Position numbers and translations under genes: made by a program. From NCBI RefSeq assembly GCF_015355755.1, contig NZ_JACVEE010000002.1:496001-560000 (forward strand): a stretch of DNA of 64,000 nt, written 5' to 3'. Source of the DNA: Nocardia sp. XZ_19_385. Lineage in GTDB: Bacteria; Actinomycetota; Actinomycetes; Mycobacteriales; Mycobacteriaceae. This document shows positions 33,742 through 42,292 of this stretch, one piece after another. Numbering within the stretch: the stretch's first letter is position 1; each line of letters begins with the position of its first letter. The notes beneath the pieces were generated by a model. It made no database searches. It worked only from the letters and a program-made list of their open reading frames with translations, and was not told the DNA's origin.

Positions 33742-34953
33742 TCAGGAGAGGGGCTGGCGTGCTACTAGAGCGCGTAGCACCTCGAGGGTCAGTTGGGGTG
33801 GGAGTTCCGCGGCGGTGCGGGCGCCGCAGCTCAGGCCGCGCAGGACGGTGGCGGCGAGGGCTTCGGCCGTGGCCGGTTCGTCCATGACGCCGCCGGAGCG
33901 GCGGTCCAGGTAGGCCTCCAGGCGCGGCACGGCCACGTCGATGGCCTTGCGGAAGAAGTCGTAGGTGGCCAGCCAGCGGGTCGCCAGATGCGCCGGATGC
34001 ATGTCCCAGCCCTGGTAGTAGCCGCGGGTCAGGGCCCGGCCGACCAGCCGATGATGGTTGCGGATGGCGAATTCCGGGTCGCCGTCCGGCACGATCTGGG
34101 TGGATCCGTCGCAGATCCACACGCCGGTCTGGGCCGCCGCCACCTGCATCACCGACTTGGCGAAATCGGCGGCCGGGTGGTCGAGGGCCTGATCGGTGGC
34201 CGCGACGCCGCACGCGGCGGTGTAGTCGTAGGTGCCGAAGTGCAGGGCGCTGCACCGGTGCCCGGAGGCGGCGATCATCTTGGCGATCGGCGCGGTGCCG
34301 TCGGCGGCGATGATCGCCTGCGGGCTCTCGATCTGCAGCTCGAACCGCAGCGTGCCCTCGGCCAGGCCGGAGCCCCGCTCGATGCCTTCGCACATGGCCG
34401 CGAGCGCGGTCGCCTGCCCGGCGGACCGGATCTTCGGGACTGTGAACACGAACCCTTCGGGCACTCCGCCCATGCTGTCCAGCACCAGTTCGAGGGTGCG
34501 CAGGGCGCGGCGGCGCTCGTTGCCCGCGAGACCCTTCATCCGGATGCCGAAGCTGCCGGGCGCGCCTTCGTTCCCCCAGGCGGCCAGCACAGCCCCCGCG
34601 TTGGTCGCCGCCGCGTCCTCCTCGGCGTCGTCACGGAAGCCGTAGCCGTCCTCGAAATCGATCCGCATGTCCTGGATCGGTTCCTGCTCCAGCCGGGTCC
34701 GCACGGCGGCCAGGGAGCCGGTGGCGTCGAGCTCGGACAGCAATGCCTGCTGGCTATCGAGCAACTCGACAGCGGCCGCGCCCCATTCCTTCGGCGTCTC
34801 GACGGTCGCCCGATCAGCGCCGACGTAAGCCGTGTGAATCGGCTGGTCACGGCTGGTTGGGCCGGGGTAATGGGCATGCAGTTCGGCGTCGACGGAATCG
34901 AGCATCGCCTCGATCCTGGCCCGGACATTCTCCGGCAACCGCGTGGACGTCAC
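33742..34953 (-). CDS. DUF6986 / aldolase-like (CitE-HpcH superfamily) protein of purine catabolism
   Basis: A 403-aa TIM-barrel protein related to the HpcH/HpaI-CitE superfamily. MRIDFEDGYGFRDDAEED carries the acidic metal-ligand region, LRFELQIESPQAI the conserved Glu block and ALHFGTYDYTAACGVA the Gly/Asp block. Such proteins are often found beside uric-acid genes and annotated DUF6986; the reaction is not established to my knowledge. Relatives condense or cleave acyl-CoA and glyoxylate-type 2-oxo acids, so processing of glyoxylate released from ureidoglycolate is a reasonable inference. It lies 102 nt upstream of allantoicase in the same direction. Confidence 0.8.
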   Translation of the reverse strand: MTSTRLPENVRARIEAMLDSVDAELHAHYPGPTSRDQPIHTAYVGADRATVETPKEWGAAAVELLDSQQALLSELDATGSLAAVRTRLEQEPIQDMRIDFEDGYGFRDDAEEDAAATNAGAVLAAWGNEGAPGSFGIRMKGLAGNERRRALRTLELVLDSMGGVPEGFVFTVPKIRSAGQATALAAMCEGIERGSGLAEGTLRFELQIESPQAIIAADGTAPIAKMIAASGHRCSALHFGTYDYTAACGVAATDQALDHPAADFAKSVMQVAAAQTGVWICDGSTQIVPDGDPEFAIRNHHRLVGRALTRGYYQGWDMHPAHLATRWLATYDFFRKAIDVAVPRLEAYLDRRSGGVMDEPATAEALAATVLRGLSCGARTAAELPPQLTLEVLRALVARQPLS

Positions 34954-35158
34954 CCTATGCTCTCCTTCTCACATTGCGCGCCGGATCCGGTCCACCGTCA
35001 GCGGCGACCGACCCGGCCGTACTACGTAAGCATTCCGGATGGCCTTCACGCATGTGGGAGCGGCCCGTCTCACACCTGGTCGCCGGTACGATTCCGGCCG
35101 CCGCCCGCACCTCCCCCGGCTCCGCGCTGGGCAGCGGCCGACCAGCGGCTGGGAGCGT

Positions 35159-35362
35159 TCAGCACTGCACGAGCACGCCGCCGCCGATGCCGAGTAGTGC
35201 CAGCGCCGCCGCACCGGACAGCACCGGCGCCAGGCGGCGGAGACGAGTATCGAATTCACGCCGTGACCGCCGCGGCGGCGCGGCGGACTCCGGGCCGGAC
35301 CGCCGGCTCCGCCAACGGCGGACGAACGCGATCGTGCTGACGATTATCGTCGCTATCAACAT
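35159..35362 (-). CDS. Small two-helix membrane protein (67 aa)
   Basis: A 67-aa protein with an N-terminal hydrophobic helix (MLIATIIVSTIAFV), an Arg-rich middle and a second helix (LSGAAALALLGIGGGVLVQC). ATG 35362 is 11 nt after the epimerase stop and has AAGGAG 7 nt upstream, so it is almost certainly expressed with that gene. No named family is recognised. The rest of the 34954-35158 gap upstream of DUF6986 shows no gene. Confidence 0.7.
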   Translation of the reverse strand: MLIATIIVSTIAFVRRWRSRRSGPESAAPPRRSRREFDTRLRRLAPVLSGAAALALLGIGGGVLVQC

Positions 35363-35373
35363 TTCGGAACTCC

Positions 35374-36447
35374 TTATGCGCTAGGCGAATTCACGGCAAC
35401 CGGTCGGTCGACCCGGCCTTTGGGGCCAACAACTCCGTACTGGACCAGGCTTTCCGCGGTGTCGAGGATCGATTCGCGGACCGGTCGCATGGTCCAGCCC
35501 AGTTCGCGGTGCGCCTTCTCCGAGCTGAGCTGTTCTCTTACGCCCAGCATCGGCAGGGTCAGGCGAACGCCCTTGTCGAACAGGGCGATCGTGCGCACCA
35601 GCAGGTTCGGCAGTGCCCGGGTCGGCACCTTGTAGCCGCGCGGGCCGAATTCCGCGGCGAGCACGCGGCCCATATCTTGCATCCAGACGTGTTCGCCCGC
35701 GGCCACGTAGCGGTTGCCCGCCGCCGCGGGGACCTCCCTGGCCAGGCGGTGCACCACCGCCAGATCGCGCACGTCCACCACGGCCCAGCCCACCCGGGGC
35801 GACCCCGGGTCCGTGCCCGCGAGCAGCCTGCGGATCGGTTCGTGCGAGGTGCTGGTGGCCGCCGATCGCACGGGGCCCAGCACCATTCCCGGGTTCACCA
35901 CGACGAGTTCGAAGCGCTGATCGGCGGGCAGGGATTCGACGTAATCCCAGGCAGCGCGTTCGGCGAGGGTCTTGCTCTTCTGGTACGGCGCGCACTTGGC
36001 CACCACCGACCAATCCGCCTCGGTGCGGACCGCGTCGTGGTCGGCATGGCCGTGCGCGATGGCCGCGATCGACGAGGTGAGGACCACCCGGCGCACGGTT
36101 CCGCTCGCGGCGGCCGCGCGCAGCACCCGCAGGGTGCCCTCGACCGCCGTGGTGATCAGTTCGTTCTCGTCGTCCGGCAGTGTGGCCGGAAACGGCGAGG
36201 CGACGTGGAAGACGGCTTCGCAGCCGGAAACCGCCGCTTCCCAACCAGTTTCGCGGTCCAAGTCGGCCGCGACGAATTCCAGGTCGCCCCCGATGCGCTC
36301 GGCCGCCTCGGCCAGGTGCGCCCGCTTCCCCGTCGCGTTCAGGTCGCGCACCGTCGCACGGACCGCGTAGCCGTGTTCCAGTAGTTCGCCGATGACATAA
36401 CCGGCGACGAATCCCGTTGCGCCGGTGACTAATACACGTGTGCTCAT
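35374..36447 (-). CDS. NAD-dependent epimerase/dehydratase (dihydroflavonol reductase-like extended SDR)
   Basis: A 357-aa extended short-chain dehydrogenase. Cofactor motif VLVTGATGFVAGYVIGELL, the VFHVASPF block, catalytic LTSSIAAIAHG Ser and the YQKSKTLAE Tyr-x-x-x-Lys are all present. This group reduces 4-hydroxy- or keto-compounds with NADPH; the substrate is unknown. Divergent from a TetR gene across a 99-nt gap with a 19-bp palindrome, so it is probably that regulator's target. A 67-aa membrane protein gene follows directly. Confidence 0.9.
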   Translation of the reverse strand: MSTRVLVTGATGFVAGYVIGELLEHGYAVRATVRDLNATGKRAHLAEAAERIGGDLEFVAADLDRETGWEAAVSGCEAVFHVASPFPATLPDDENELITTAVEGTLRVLRAAAASGTVRRVVLTSSIAAIAHGHADHDAVRTEADWSVVAKCAPYQKSKTLAERAAWDYVESLPADQRFELVVVNPGMVLGPVRSAATSTSHEPIRRLLAGTDPGSPRVGWAVVDVRDLAVVHRLAREVPAAAGNRYVAAGEHVWMQDMGRVLAAEFGPRGYKVPTRALPNLLVRTIALFDKGVRLTLPMLGVREQLSSEKAHRELGWTMRPVRESILDTAESLVQYGVVGPKGRVDRPVAVNSPSA

Positions 36448-36473
36448 GATGTCCGTCCAATCTCGCGGCCGCC

Positions 36474-36492
36474 ATCTGAGCGCCGCTCAGAT
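36474..36492. promoter_or_regulatory. 19-bp palindrome between epimerase and TetR genes
   Basis: ATCTGAGCG-C-CGCTCAGAT is a perfect 9-bp inverted repeat with one central base. It lies in the divergent gap 36448-36546 together with a weaker symmetric TTTAAGCACTGTTTAGA nearby. It is a likely operator for the adjacent TetR. Confidence 0.6.
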
Positions 36493-36546
36493 CATTTAAG
36501 CACTGTTTAGATTGATCGTCCAGAGCTCGTCGCCTAGGCTCGCCTG

Positions 36547-37164
36547 GTGACGCGGACCAGCTACCACCACGGCGCGCTGCGCGACGCGCTGATGGACGCC
36601 TGCCTGCGCCTGATCGAGACCGAGGGCATCGCGGCGGTGAGCCTGCGCCGGGTGGCCCGGGAGGCGGGCGTCAGCACCGGCGCGCCCTACCACCACTTCG
36701 CAGATCGAGCGGCCCTATTGGCGGCGTTATCCGCCAACGGCTTTCAGCGACTCGGAGCCGAGCTGACCGCCGCGCGCGCGGCAGCGGACGCGCCACTGAC
36801 GGCGCTGACCGCACTGGCCGAAACCTATGTGCGGTTCGCCCGCGAGCAACCCGCATACTTCCGGCTAATGTTCCGCCCGGAGCTCTCCCAGCCCGAGAAG
36901 CACCCTGATGCCGCGGTCGCGGGCGAGGCCGCCTTCGACGTGCTGGCCGAGGCGGTCGGCGACTGCGTGGCGGCCGGGCTGATCCCCGTGGAGCGGGCGG
37001 ACACCGTGTCGGTCGCCTGGTGGGGCATCGCGCACGGACTGGCCTCGCTGTGGCTGGACGGTCAGCTCGAGAAACGGGCAGGGCTGATGAACACCACCGC
37101 ATCGGATCTGGTGGAGAACATCATTCAGGCCTGCACGGGATTGACGCGCGGCACCACGACATAG
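36547..37164 (+). CDS. TetR family regulator
   Basis: A 205-aa regulator from GTG 36547. The HTH region is YHHGALRDALMDACLRLIETEGIAAVSLRRVAREAGVSTGAPYHHFADRAALLAAL, followed by a TetR_C_33-type ligand domain (YVRFAREQPAYFRLMFRPEL). Divergent from the epimerase gene, its probable target. Its 3' end is 4 nt from the convergent uricase stop. No direct link to urate regulation is seen. Confidence 0.92.
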   Translation: MTRTSYHHGALRDALMDACLRLIETEGIAAVSLRRVAREAGVSTGAPYHHFADRAALLAALSANGFQRLGAELTAARAAADAPLTALTALAETYVRFAREQPAYFRLMFRPELSQPEKHPDAAVAGEAAFDVLAEAVGDCVAAGLIPVERADTVSVAWWGIAHGLASLWLDGQLEKRAGLMNTTASDLVENIIQACTGLTRGTTT

Positions 37165-37168
37165 TCGC

Positions 37169-38074
37169 TCACGCCACCCAGGCGGGTCCCGGGTCGGGGG
37201 CGTCGCCACGGGCGACGGTCGCGTGGATGAGACCGTAGGGCCGGTCGGCGGCGTGGTAGACCTCGCCCTTGTTCTCGATGCCGAAACGGCCCAGGTCGTA
37301 ATCGAAGTGGTGCTTGTTCGGGGCGGCGAGCCGAACCTCGGCGAGGAACGGATAGGCCTCCAGCGCGGCCTTGCCCATCTCGAAGAGCGTCTGCTGCAAC
37401 GCTTTCGAGTGCTGCGTCGCGAAGACCTCGACCATGCGCTGCCGGATGCCGGTGTAGGCGGCATCCCAGTCGACGCCCGCGGTGGTCGCGAAACGCCATT
37501 GGGCGACCAGCGAAGTCGCCAGCATGCGGTCGGAGGTCGGCTCCAGGACGGTGAATTCGTCGACCAGGAAATCGGCGAACTCGGATCCGGTGGACTTCAG
37601 GATCACCAGATCCTTGACGCCGCCGATGACCCAGGCCCGCTGCTGATCGCCCTTGCCCGCCACCGTGATCGTCGCCGTGCGCACCTCCGGACCCAGCCGG
37701 GTCCAGGTGTGATCGTGCGGAGTGCCGTCGACCGAGACCCGCTGCCAGGCATACTCTTCGATTTCGACGCGGGCACTGTGCACCGGTTCGGTCCGGTCCA
37801 CGAGATGCCGCGCCAAAGCCAGCCCGTAGTCCTCGATCGGCTGCAGCCCAGCGATTTTCGCGAACGCGTAGGCGGTCTGCTTCTGGGTGTCGGTGGGCAG
37901 CACCTTCGACTGCTCGCCGGCGGTGTAGGCCGCGGCGAAGTCGCCGCGCAGCACCGTGGAGACGTTCACGTCGCGGATCTCGTGGCGTGAGCTGTCCCGG
38001 TACACCCGGACCACCCGGTTCTCGGCCTTGCCGTATCGGTTGTCGGACAGCACGATCGGGCCGGTCAGTTCCAT
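37169..38074 (-). CDS. pucL: Uricase (factor-independent urate oxidase)
   Basis: A 301-aa urate oxidase converting urate to 5-hydroxyisourate with O2. Conserved features are NRYGKAENRVVRVYRD with the catalytic Lys, LPTDTQKQTAYAFAK with the Thr that with Lys forms the oxygen-activating pair, and NKHHFDYDLGRFG near the C terminus with the active-site His. ATG 38074 has GGGAG 7 nt upstream and lies 2 nt after the HIU hydrolase stop. The three enzymes OHCU decarboxylase, HIU hydrolase and uricase form one operon. Confidence 0.96.
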   Translation of the reverse strand: MELTGPIVLSDNRYGKAENRVVRVYRDSSRHEIRDVNVSTVLRGDFAAAYTAGEQSKVLPTDTQKQTAYAFAKIAGLQPIEDYGLALARHLVDRTEPVHSARVEIEEYAWQRVSVDGTPHDHTWTRLGPEVRTATITVAGKGDQQRAWVIGGVKDLVILKSTGSEFADFLVDEFTVLEPTSDRMLATSLVAQWRFATTAGVDWDAAYTGIRQRMVEVFATQHSKALQQTLFEMGKAALEAYPFLAEVRLAAPNKHHFDYDLGRFGIENKGEVYHAADRPYGLIHATVARGDAPDPGPAWVA

Positions 38075-38076
38075 GG

Positions 38077-38394
38077 TCAGCTCCCTCGATAGGTGGAGAA
38101 CGCGAACGGCGACAGCAGCAGCGGTACGTGATAGTGCCGCTCCTCGGTGACGACGAAGGCGATGGTGACTTCCGGGAAGAAGGCGTCCACCTGCAGTGCG
38201 GCGAAGTAGGCGCCGGTGTCGAACACCAGCCGGTAGGTGCCCGGCGGCAGGTCCGAACCCAGCTTGCCGATGCGCCCGTCGGAGTCGGTGGTCGCCGAAT
38301 CGAGCTGGTCCGGACCGGCGTGCAGCGCGACGCCGACCCCGGCGGCCGGAACACCGCGCACCGCGTCCAGCACATGCGTGCTCAACGTACTCAT
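38077..38394 (-). CDS. uraH: 5-hydroxyisourate hydrolase
   Basis: A 105-aa transthyretin-like enzyme that hydrolyses 5-hydroxyisourate to OHCU. The family signature is complete: N-terminal STHVLDAVRGVPAAGV with the active-site His, and the C-terminal YHVPLLLSPFAFSTYRGS with the YRGS end. Its start overlaps the OHCU decarboxylase stop by 4 nt (38391-38394). Confidence 0.96.
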   Translation of the reverse strand: MSTLSTHVLDAVRGVPAAGVGVALHAGPDQLDSATTDSDGRIGKLGSDLPPGTYRLVFDTGAYFAALQVDAFFPEVTIAFVVTEERHYHVPLLLSPFAFSTYRGS

Positions 38395-38891
38395 GCGGCA
38401 CCGCCCAGCAACCGCGCCAACCGGATCCGGTTGATCTTCGCCAATTCTGTTCGCATGACCTGCCTTTCGGTCGCCGGATCGTTACCGAGCCGGGTGGTCA
38501 GAATGTCGAGCAATTCCGCGCCGGACTTACCGGTCGCGCACACCAGATAGATGTGGCCGAATTTCTCCTCGTATGCCCGATTGCCCTCGGCCAGCGCCAT
38601 ATGCACCGTATCCGCTGCCCCGGCGACTCCGGCCTGTTCCCGCGCCGACGCGGCGGAATCCGGCCGCGCGCCGATTCGCGGATGCCCCGCGAGCGCCTGA
38701 TCGATCTCCGATTCCGGCAATTCCGCCAAAGCCGCATCGGCGGCCGCGAACAATTCCTCCTCGTTCCCGAATGGCCGGGCGGCGACAATGGCCCGGGCCC
38801 ATTCCGGCGCGGAGCAACAGGCAAGCAATGCCTGCGTCGCCGCCGGCTCGGGCAGCGCGTTCAACCCCGCGAGACCACTCTCGTCTGCCAT
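38391..38891 (-). CDS. uraD: OHCU decarboxylase
   Basis: A 166-aa 2-oxo-4-hydroxy-4-carboxy-5-ureidoimidazoline decarboxylase giving S-allantoin. Active-site His lies in GHPRIGA, with the Glu in EEKFGHIYLVCATGKS that is conserved in the family. It is the first gene of the operon uraD-uraH-uricase on the minus strand and is divergent from the XdhC-like gene across a 407-nt region. Confidence 0.95.
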   Translation of the reverse strand: MADESGLAGLNALPEPAATQALLACCSAPEWARAIVAARPFGNEEELFAAADAALAELPESEIDQALAGHPRIGARPDSAASAREQAGVAGAADTVHMALAEGNRAYEEKFGHIYLVCATGKSGAELLDILTTRLGNDPATERQVMRTELAKINRIRLARLLGGAA

Positions 38892-39298
38892 CGGTCCAGC
38901 ATCGATTACGGCCCGCCCGTTCGCTAGCCGACAGGCGCTAGATCACATCCGGTGTGTTTCGAAATATCCCGTTAAGGTCGGCTCTCGGTAACCCCCCGGA
39001 AATGGCTCTCGGACTACCGTGTGGCGCATGGCCGCATCCCACTCTCCGGACCGCGCCCGAGCGCGCGGCACCGGCGGTGCGCTCTCCCGAGCTGTGTCGC
39101 ACAACACATCTGGGCGGCTCATTGTGCTCGCGCACAATCACTGGACCTCCATATCCTCCGAAACGGCAGGAGATTCAGGGGCGCGCACCTATTCGGTCGC
39201 TCGAGCAGATATGGTGTGCGTCACGTGCGACGATTTGGCGACGGGGAATCGATCGTGATTTCCCGGCAGCGGACGCATGGGTGGATCGGAGCTAGACA
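38892..39298. promoter_or_regulatory. 407-nt divergent region of the urate operon, no gene
   Basis: Only GC-rich overlapping ORFs without ribosome binding sites occur here, so I see no gene. It must hold the promoters of the uraD operon and the XdhC-like gene. Its most notable element is a palindrome at 39121-39138. The regulator of the urate genes is not obvious in the window; the nearest, a TetR, is paired with the epimerase. Confidence 0.6.
39121..39138. promoter_or_regulatory. 18-bp palindrome ATTGTGC-N4-GCACAAT
   Basis: A perfect 7-bp inverted repeat around TCGC. Length and symmetry are those of MarR/UrtR-type urate-responsive operators, but the exact consensus was not compared. It lies 161 nt before the XdhC-like start and 230 nt before uraD. 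Confidence 0.5.
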
Positions 39299-40348
39299 GT
39301 GCGCGACATCGTCGATGACCTTTTGCGGGTGTGGCATTCCGGCCGGACCGGGGGCTTGGCCACCATCGTTCGGACCGTCGGATCCGGGCCGCTGACCGTC
39401 GGAACCGCCCTGCTGGTGGATGCCAACGGCGCCGTCTACGGCTCGATGCTCGGCGGCACGGTCGAGCACACCGTGCACCAGGCCGCCGTCGAGGCCGCCC
39501 GGACCGGAGCCCGCGGAATGCACCGTTTCGGTGTGCCCGCGAGCGAGACCGGCTCCAGCACCGGCGGCATGGTCGATGTCTTCGTGGAACCCTTCTCCCG
39601 GCGTGACTTTCCCGAATTCCCCACTATCGCAGCCGAAATCGCGGCGCACCGACGGGTCACCCTGTTCACCGTGGTGTGGAATCCGGACCCGGACCTGATC
39701 GGCCAGCACCTGATCACCGACAAGCGGCACAACACCGAACTGGTGGCGCTGCCGGATTCGGACCTGTTCGTGGTCTCCTTCGCGCCGCCGCCGCGGCTGA
39801 TCGTCTTCGGCGCCAACGCGACCGCCGCCGCGCTCACCACCCAGGCCCGACTACTCGGGTACCGGGTGACCATCTGCGATTCCCGCGAGACCTACGCGAC
39901 CCCCGAGGCTTTCCCGGGCGCCGACGTCGTGGTGGATTGGCCGCACCGGTACTTGAATACCCTCTCCGCGGCGGGCGAAATCGATTCCAGCACAGCCATA
40001 GTCGTCCTTTCCGGCGACCCGAAATTCGAAATCCCTTTGCTCACCGTCGCTTTGCGGCTACCCGAGCTGGGTTACCTCGCGGCAGCAGGCACTTACGCCG
40101 CACACACCCGCCGCATGGAAGACCTGCGCGCCGGCGGTTTCGACGAGCAGACCCTGGCCACCATGCATTCACCCGCCGGGCTTGATCTGGGCGCCCGCAC
40201 CGCCGGTGAGATAGCACTGTCCATCGCCGCCGAACTGCTGGCCGCTCGCTCGGGCCGCACCGGCCAGAGCCGATCACCGCGCACCGCGCCACCCACCGAC
40301 CAACGCGCGTTCGACACCGCGGAGCAGGCGTTCATCACGGCCCTGTGA
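39299..40348 (+). CDS. XdhC/CoxF family protein
   Basis: A 349-aa protein from GTG 39299. N-terminal XdhC_CoxI domain (GLATIVRTVGSGPLTVGTALLVDANGAVYGSMLGGTVEHTVHQAA) and a C-terminal Rossmann domain (PPRLIVFGANATAAALTTQARLLGYRVTICDSRETYATPEAFPGADVVVDWPHRYL). XdhC proteins insert the sulfurated molybdenum cofactor into xanthine dehydrogenase. No xanthine dehydrogenase gene is in the window, so the client must be elsewhere. The context of urate degradation agrees with xanthine oxidation feeding the pathway. Convergent with the ABC-binding-protein gene; stop codons are adjacent. Confidence 0.88.
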   Translation: MRDIVDDLLRVWHSGRTGGLATIVRTVGSGPLTVGTALLVDANGAVYGSMLGGTVEHTVHQAAVEAARTGARGMHRFGVPASETGSSTGGMVDVFVEPFSRRDFPEFPTIAAEIAAHRRVTLFTVVWNPDPDLIGQHLITDKRHNTELVALPDSDLFVVSFAPPPRLIVFGANATAAALTTQARLLGYRVTICDSRETYATPEAFPGADVVVDWPHRYLNTLSAAGEIDSSTAIVVLSGDPKFEIPLLTVALRLPELGYLAAAGTYAAHTRRMEDLRAGGFDEQTLATMHSPAGLDLGARTAGEIALSIAAELLAARSGRTGQSRSPRTAPPTDQRAFDTAEQAFITAL

Positions 40349-41440
40349 CTACTTCAGTCCCGGGTTCTCCGCGTACACCTCACGCAACACCGACATGTCG
40401 AACAGCTGATCGGCCTTGATGTCGATCTTCGCCGACCGCAGTGCGGCGATGTTCTGCTCGATCAGCTGCTCGGTCATGGTGAGCAACCCGTTGGCCGCGG
40501 TGTCGGCCGAGACCACCAGATCGTTCTGCGCCGTAGCCTCTTTCGTCTGCTCGGCGAGATCGAGTTTCTGGTCCTTGCCGTAGATCTCGACCGCCAGACG
40601 CGCGGATTCCGCCGGACTGGCCACCGCGTCTTTCCAGCCCTTGATCTCGGCGGCCAGGAACGCCTTCAATTTGTCGCGCTCGTTGTCGATGGTGGACTGC
40701 TTGACCGTCAGCGTCTCCGCCACCAGCGGCAAGTTGAAGTCGGCGAACAGGAAGTTGGCGTTCGCGAAACCTTTGGCGGCCAGGGTGATCGGTTCATTGG
40801 TGACGTAGCTGACCCAGCCGTCCACCTCACCGTTGGCCAGCGGGGTCGGGTCGTACTGCGCCGGCACGATCGTGACATCGCTGGGCTGCATGCCATTCGC
40901 GGCGAGCAGCGCGCTGAAGATCAGCTGGTTGGTGTCCTGCACACCGATGCGGCGGCCCTTCATCTCCTGAGGCGACCTGATCGGCTTGCCCGCGGAGCTG
41001 ACGATGCAGAACGGGTTCTTCTGGAAGGTGGTGGCGACGATCTTGGCGGGCAGGCCCGCCAGGATGGCGGGCGCGGTGGTCTGCGGCGCGGACAGGCCCA
41101 GCCACACCTTGCCGGTATCCAGGCCCGCCTCCACCGAGGTAGCCGCCGCGCCACCCGCTACCAGGTTCACCGAACCGAACCCGGCCTCTTTGAAATAGCC
41201 CTTCTGGTCGGCGAAGTACTCGCCGGCGAACTCGATGTTCTTGATCCAGGACAACTGGATGGCGACGGACCCGTGCTTGGAGCCGTCGGGCGTGCTGCCG
41301 CCCGGGGCGTCGGCGGTGTCGGCACCGCAGGCGGCGAGCAGTCCGGCGCCCCCGAGGGCGGCGCCGGTCAGCGCGGAATAACGAAGGAAGGAGCGACGAT
41401 TCAGAGCCGTCCCGAACGAAGAACGTTGCACGGGGTTCAT
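40349..41440 (-). CDS. ABC transporter substrate-binding lipoprotein (NMT1/THI5-like)
   Basis: A 363-aa exported binding protein. The N terminus has a Tat-type RRSFLRY motif and a lipobox LLAAC (Cys at about 38). The mature part is an NMT1/SsuA-like fold: VAIQLSWIKNIEFAGEYFADQKGYFKEAGF, GLSAPQTTAPAILAGLPAKIVAT and EVDGWVSYVTNEP. Relatives bind alkanesulfonates, taurine, riboflavin or pyrimidines. Its place beside urate catabolism suggests a nitrogenous heterocycle, an inference only. The transporter order on the minus strand is ATPase, permease, permease, binding protein. Confidence 0.9.
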   Translation of the reverse strand: MNPVQRSSFGTALNRRSFLRYSALTGAALGGAGLLAACGADTADAPGGSTPDGSKHGSVAIQLSWIKNIEFAGEYFADQKGYFKEAGFGSVNLVAGGAAATSVEAGLDTGKVWLGLSAPQTTAPAILAGLPAKIVATTFQKNPFCIVSSAGKPIRSPQEMKGRRIGVQDTNQLIFSALLAANGMQPSDVTIVPAQYDPTPLANGEVDGWVSYVTNEPITLAAKGFANANFLFADFNLPLVAETLTVKQSTIDNERDKLKAFLAAEIKGWKDAVASPAESARLAVEIYGKDQKLDLAEQTKEATAQNDLVVSADTAANGLLTMTEQLIEQNIAALRSAKIDIKADQLFDMSVLREVYAENPGLK

Positions 41441-41494
41441 GGGCTGAATCTAGGTCGATTCCGTTTCCATCAGTTTACTGTCAGGTTCCAGACG

Positions 41495-42292
41495 TCAGCG
41501 TCGTCCGGCCTCGGGGCCGAAGCGCGCCAGGACCAGGTTCTCGATCACGCCGACGATGGCGTACAGCACCACCGACACGATGGTGACGATCACGATCGAG
41601 GCCCACAGCTTGTTGTACTGGAAGGTCGGAATAGCCCGGATGATCCCGGCCCCGAGACCTGTTCCGCTGCCCAGCCATTCCCCGATCAACGCGCCGATCA
41701 GCGCGCCCGGCACCGAGATTCGCGCCGCCGCGAACACCGACGGCAGCGCGGCCGGCAGCGCGACCATGCGCAGACCTGTCCAGCGCGAGCCCCCATATGC
41801 GGCAACCACATCCATGGCCTGCCGGGGCGCGTCGCGCAACCCGGCCATGATCATCACCAGCGCCGGGAACAGGACCACGATCGCCGCCATCACCGTCACC
41901 CCACCCAGCCCCCGGCCGAAGATCAGCACGATGATCGGGGTCAGCGCCACCAGCGGCACCGACCGCAGGATCAGGGCCACCGGCATGAAGGTCTGTTCGA
42001 CGGTCGCGAAGGAGACGAACAACGCTGCCGCGACCAGGGCCACCGTCATGCCGACGGCGAACCCGATTCCCGCGTCCCGCAACGTGATCTGCAGTTCGTC
42101 GCCGATCACCCGCCGTGCGTTCGCCGCGCCGGGCGCGGTGACCAGGTACCGCCAGATGTCGCTCGGCGACTTCCCCACCCGGGGCCCGACCTGAGGGAAC
42201 GCCTTCAGGAAGACGGACCAGATGACGAACATCAACAGCATGGAGGTGAGCAGCGGGAACAGGAATCGCCCGATCCTGCGCAGCGCGTTCAT
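41495..42292 (-). CDS. ABC transporter permease (SsuC/TauC type), second of two
   Basis: A 265-aa inner-membrane permease with six hydrophobic segments. The EAA-like motif is AYGGSRWTGLRMVALPAALPSVFAAARISVPGALIGALIGEWLGSG. Its ATG (42292) overlaps the stop of the preceding permease by 4 nt. It is not identical to its partner, so the importer is likely a heterodimeric channel. Substrate as for the binding protein. Confidence 0.9.
   Translation of the reverse strand: MNALRRIGRFLFPLLTSMLLMFVIWSVFLKAFPQVGPRVGKSPSDIWRYLVTAPGAANARRVIGDELQITLRDAGIGFAVGMTVALVAAALFVSFATVEQTFMPVALILRSVPLVALTPIIVLIFGRGLGGVTVMAAIVVLFPALVMIMAGLRDAPRQAMDVVAAYGGSRWTGLRMVALPAALPSVFAAARISVPGALIGALIGEWLGSGTGLGAGIIRAIPTFQYNKLWASIVIVTIVSVVLYAIVGVIENLVLARFGPEAGRR

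Noticed and set aside
38938..39258. Short ORFs in both directions in the uraD-xdhC gap
   Set aside because: They overlap each other in several frames, lack ribosome binding sites and have low-complexity products.
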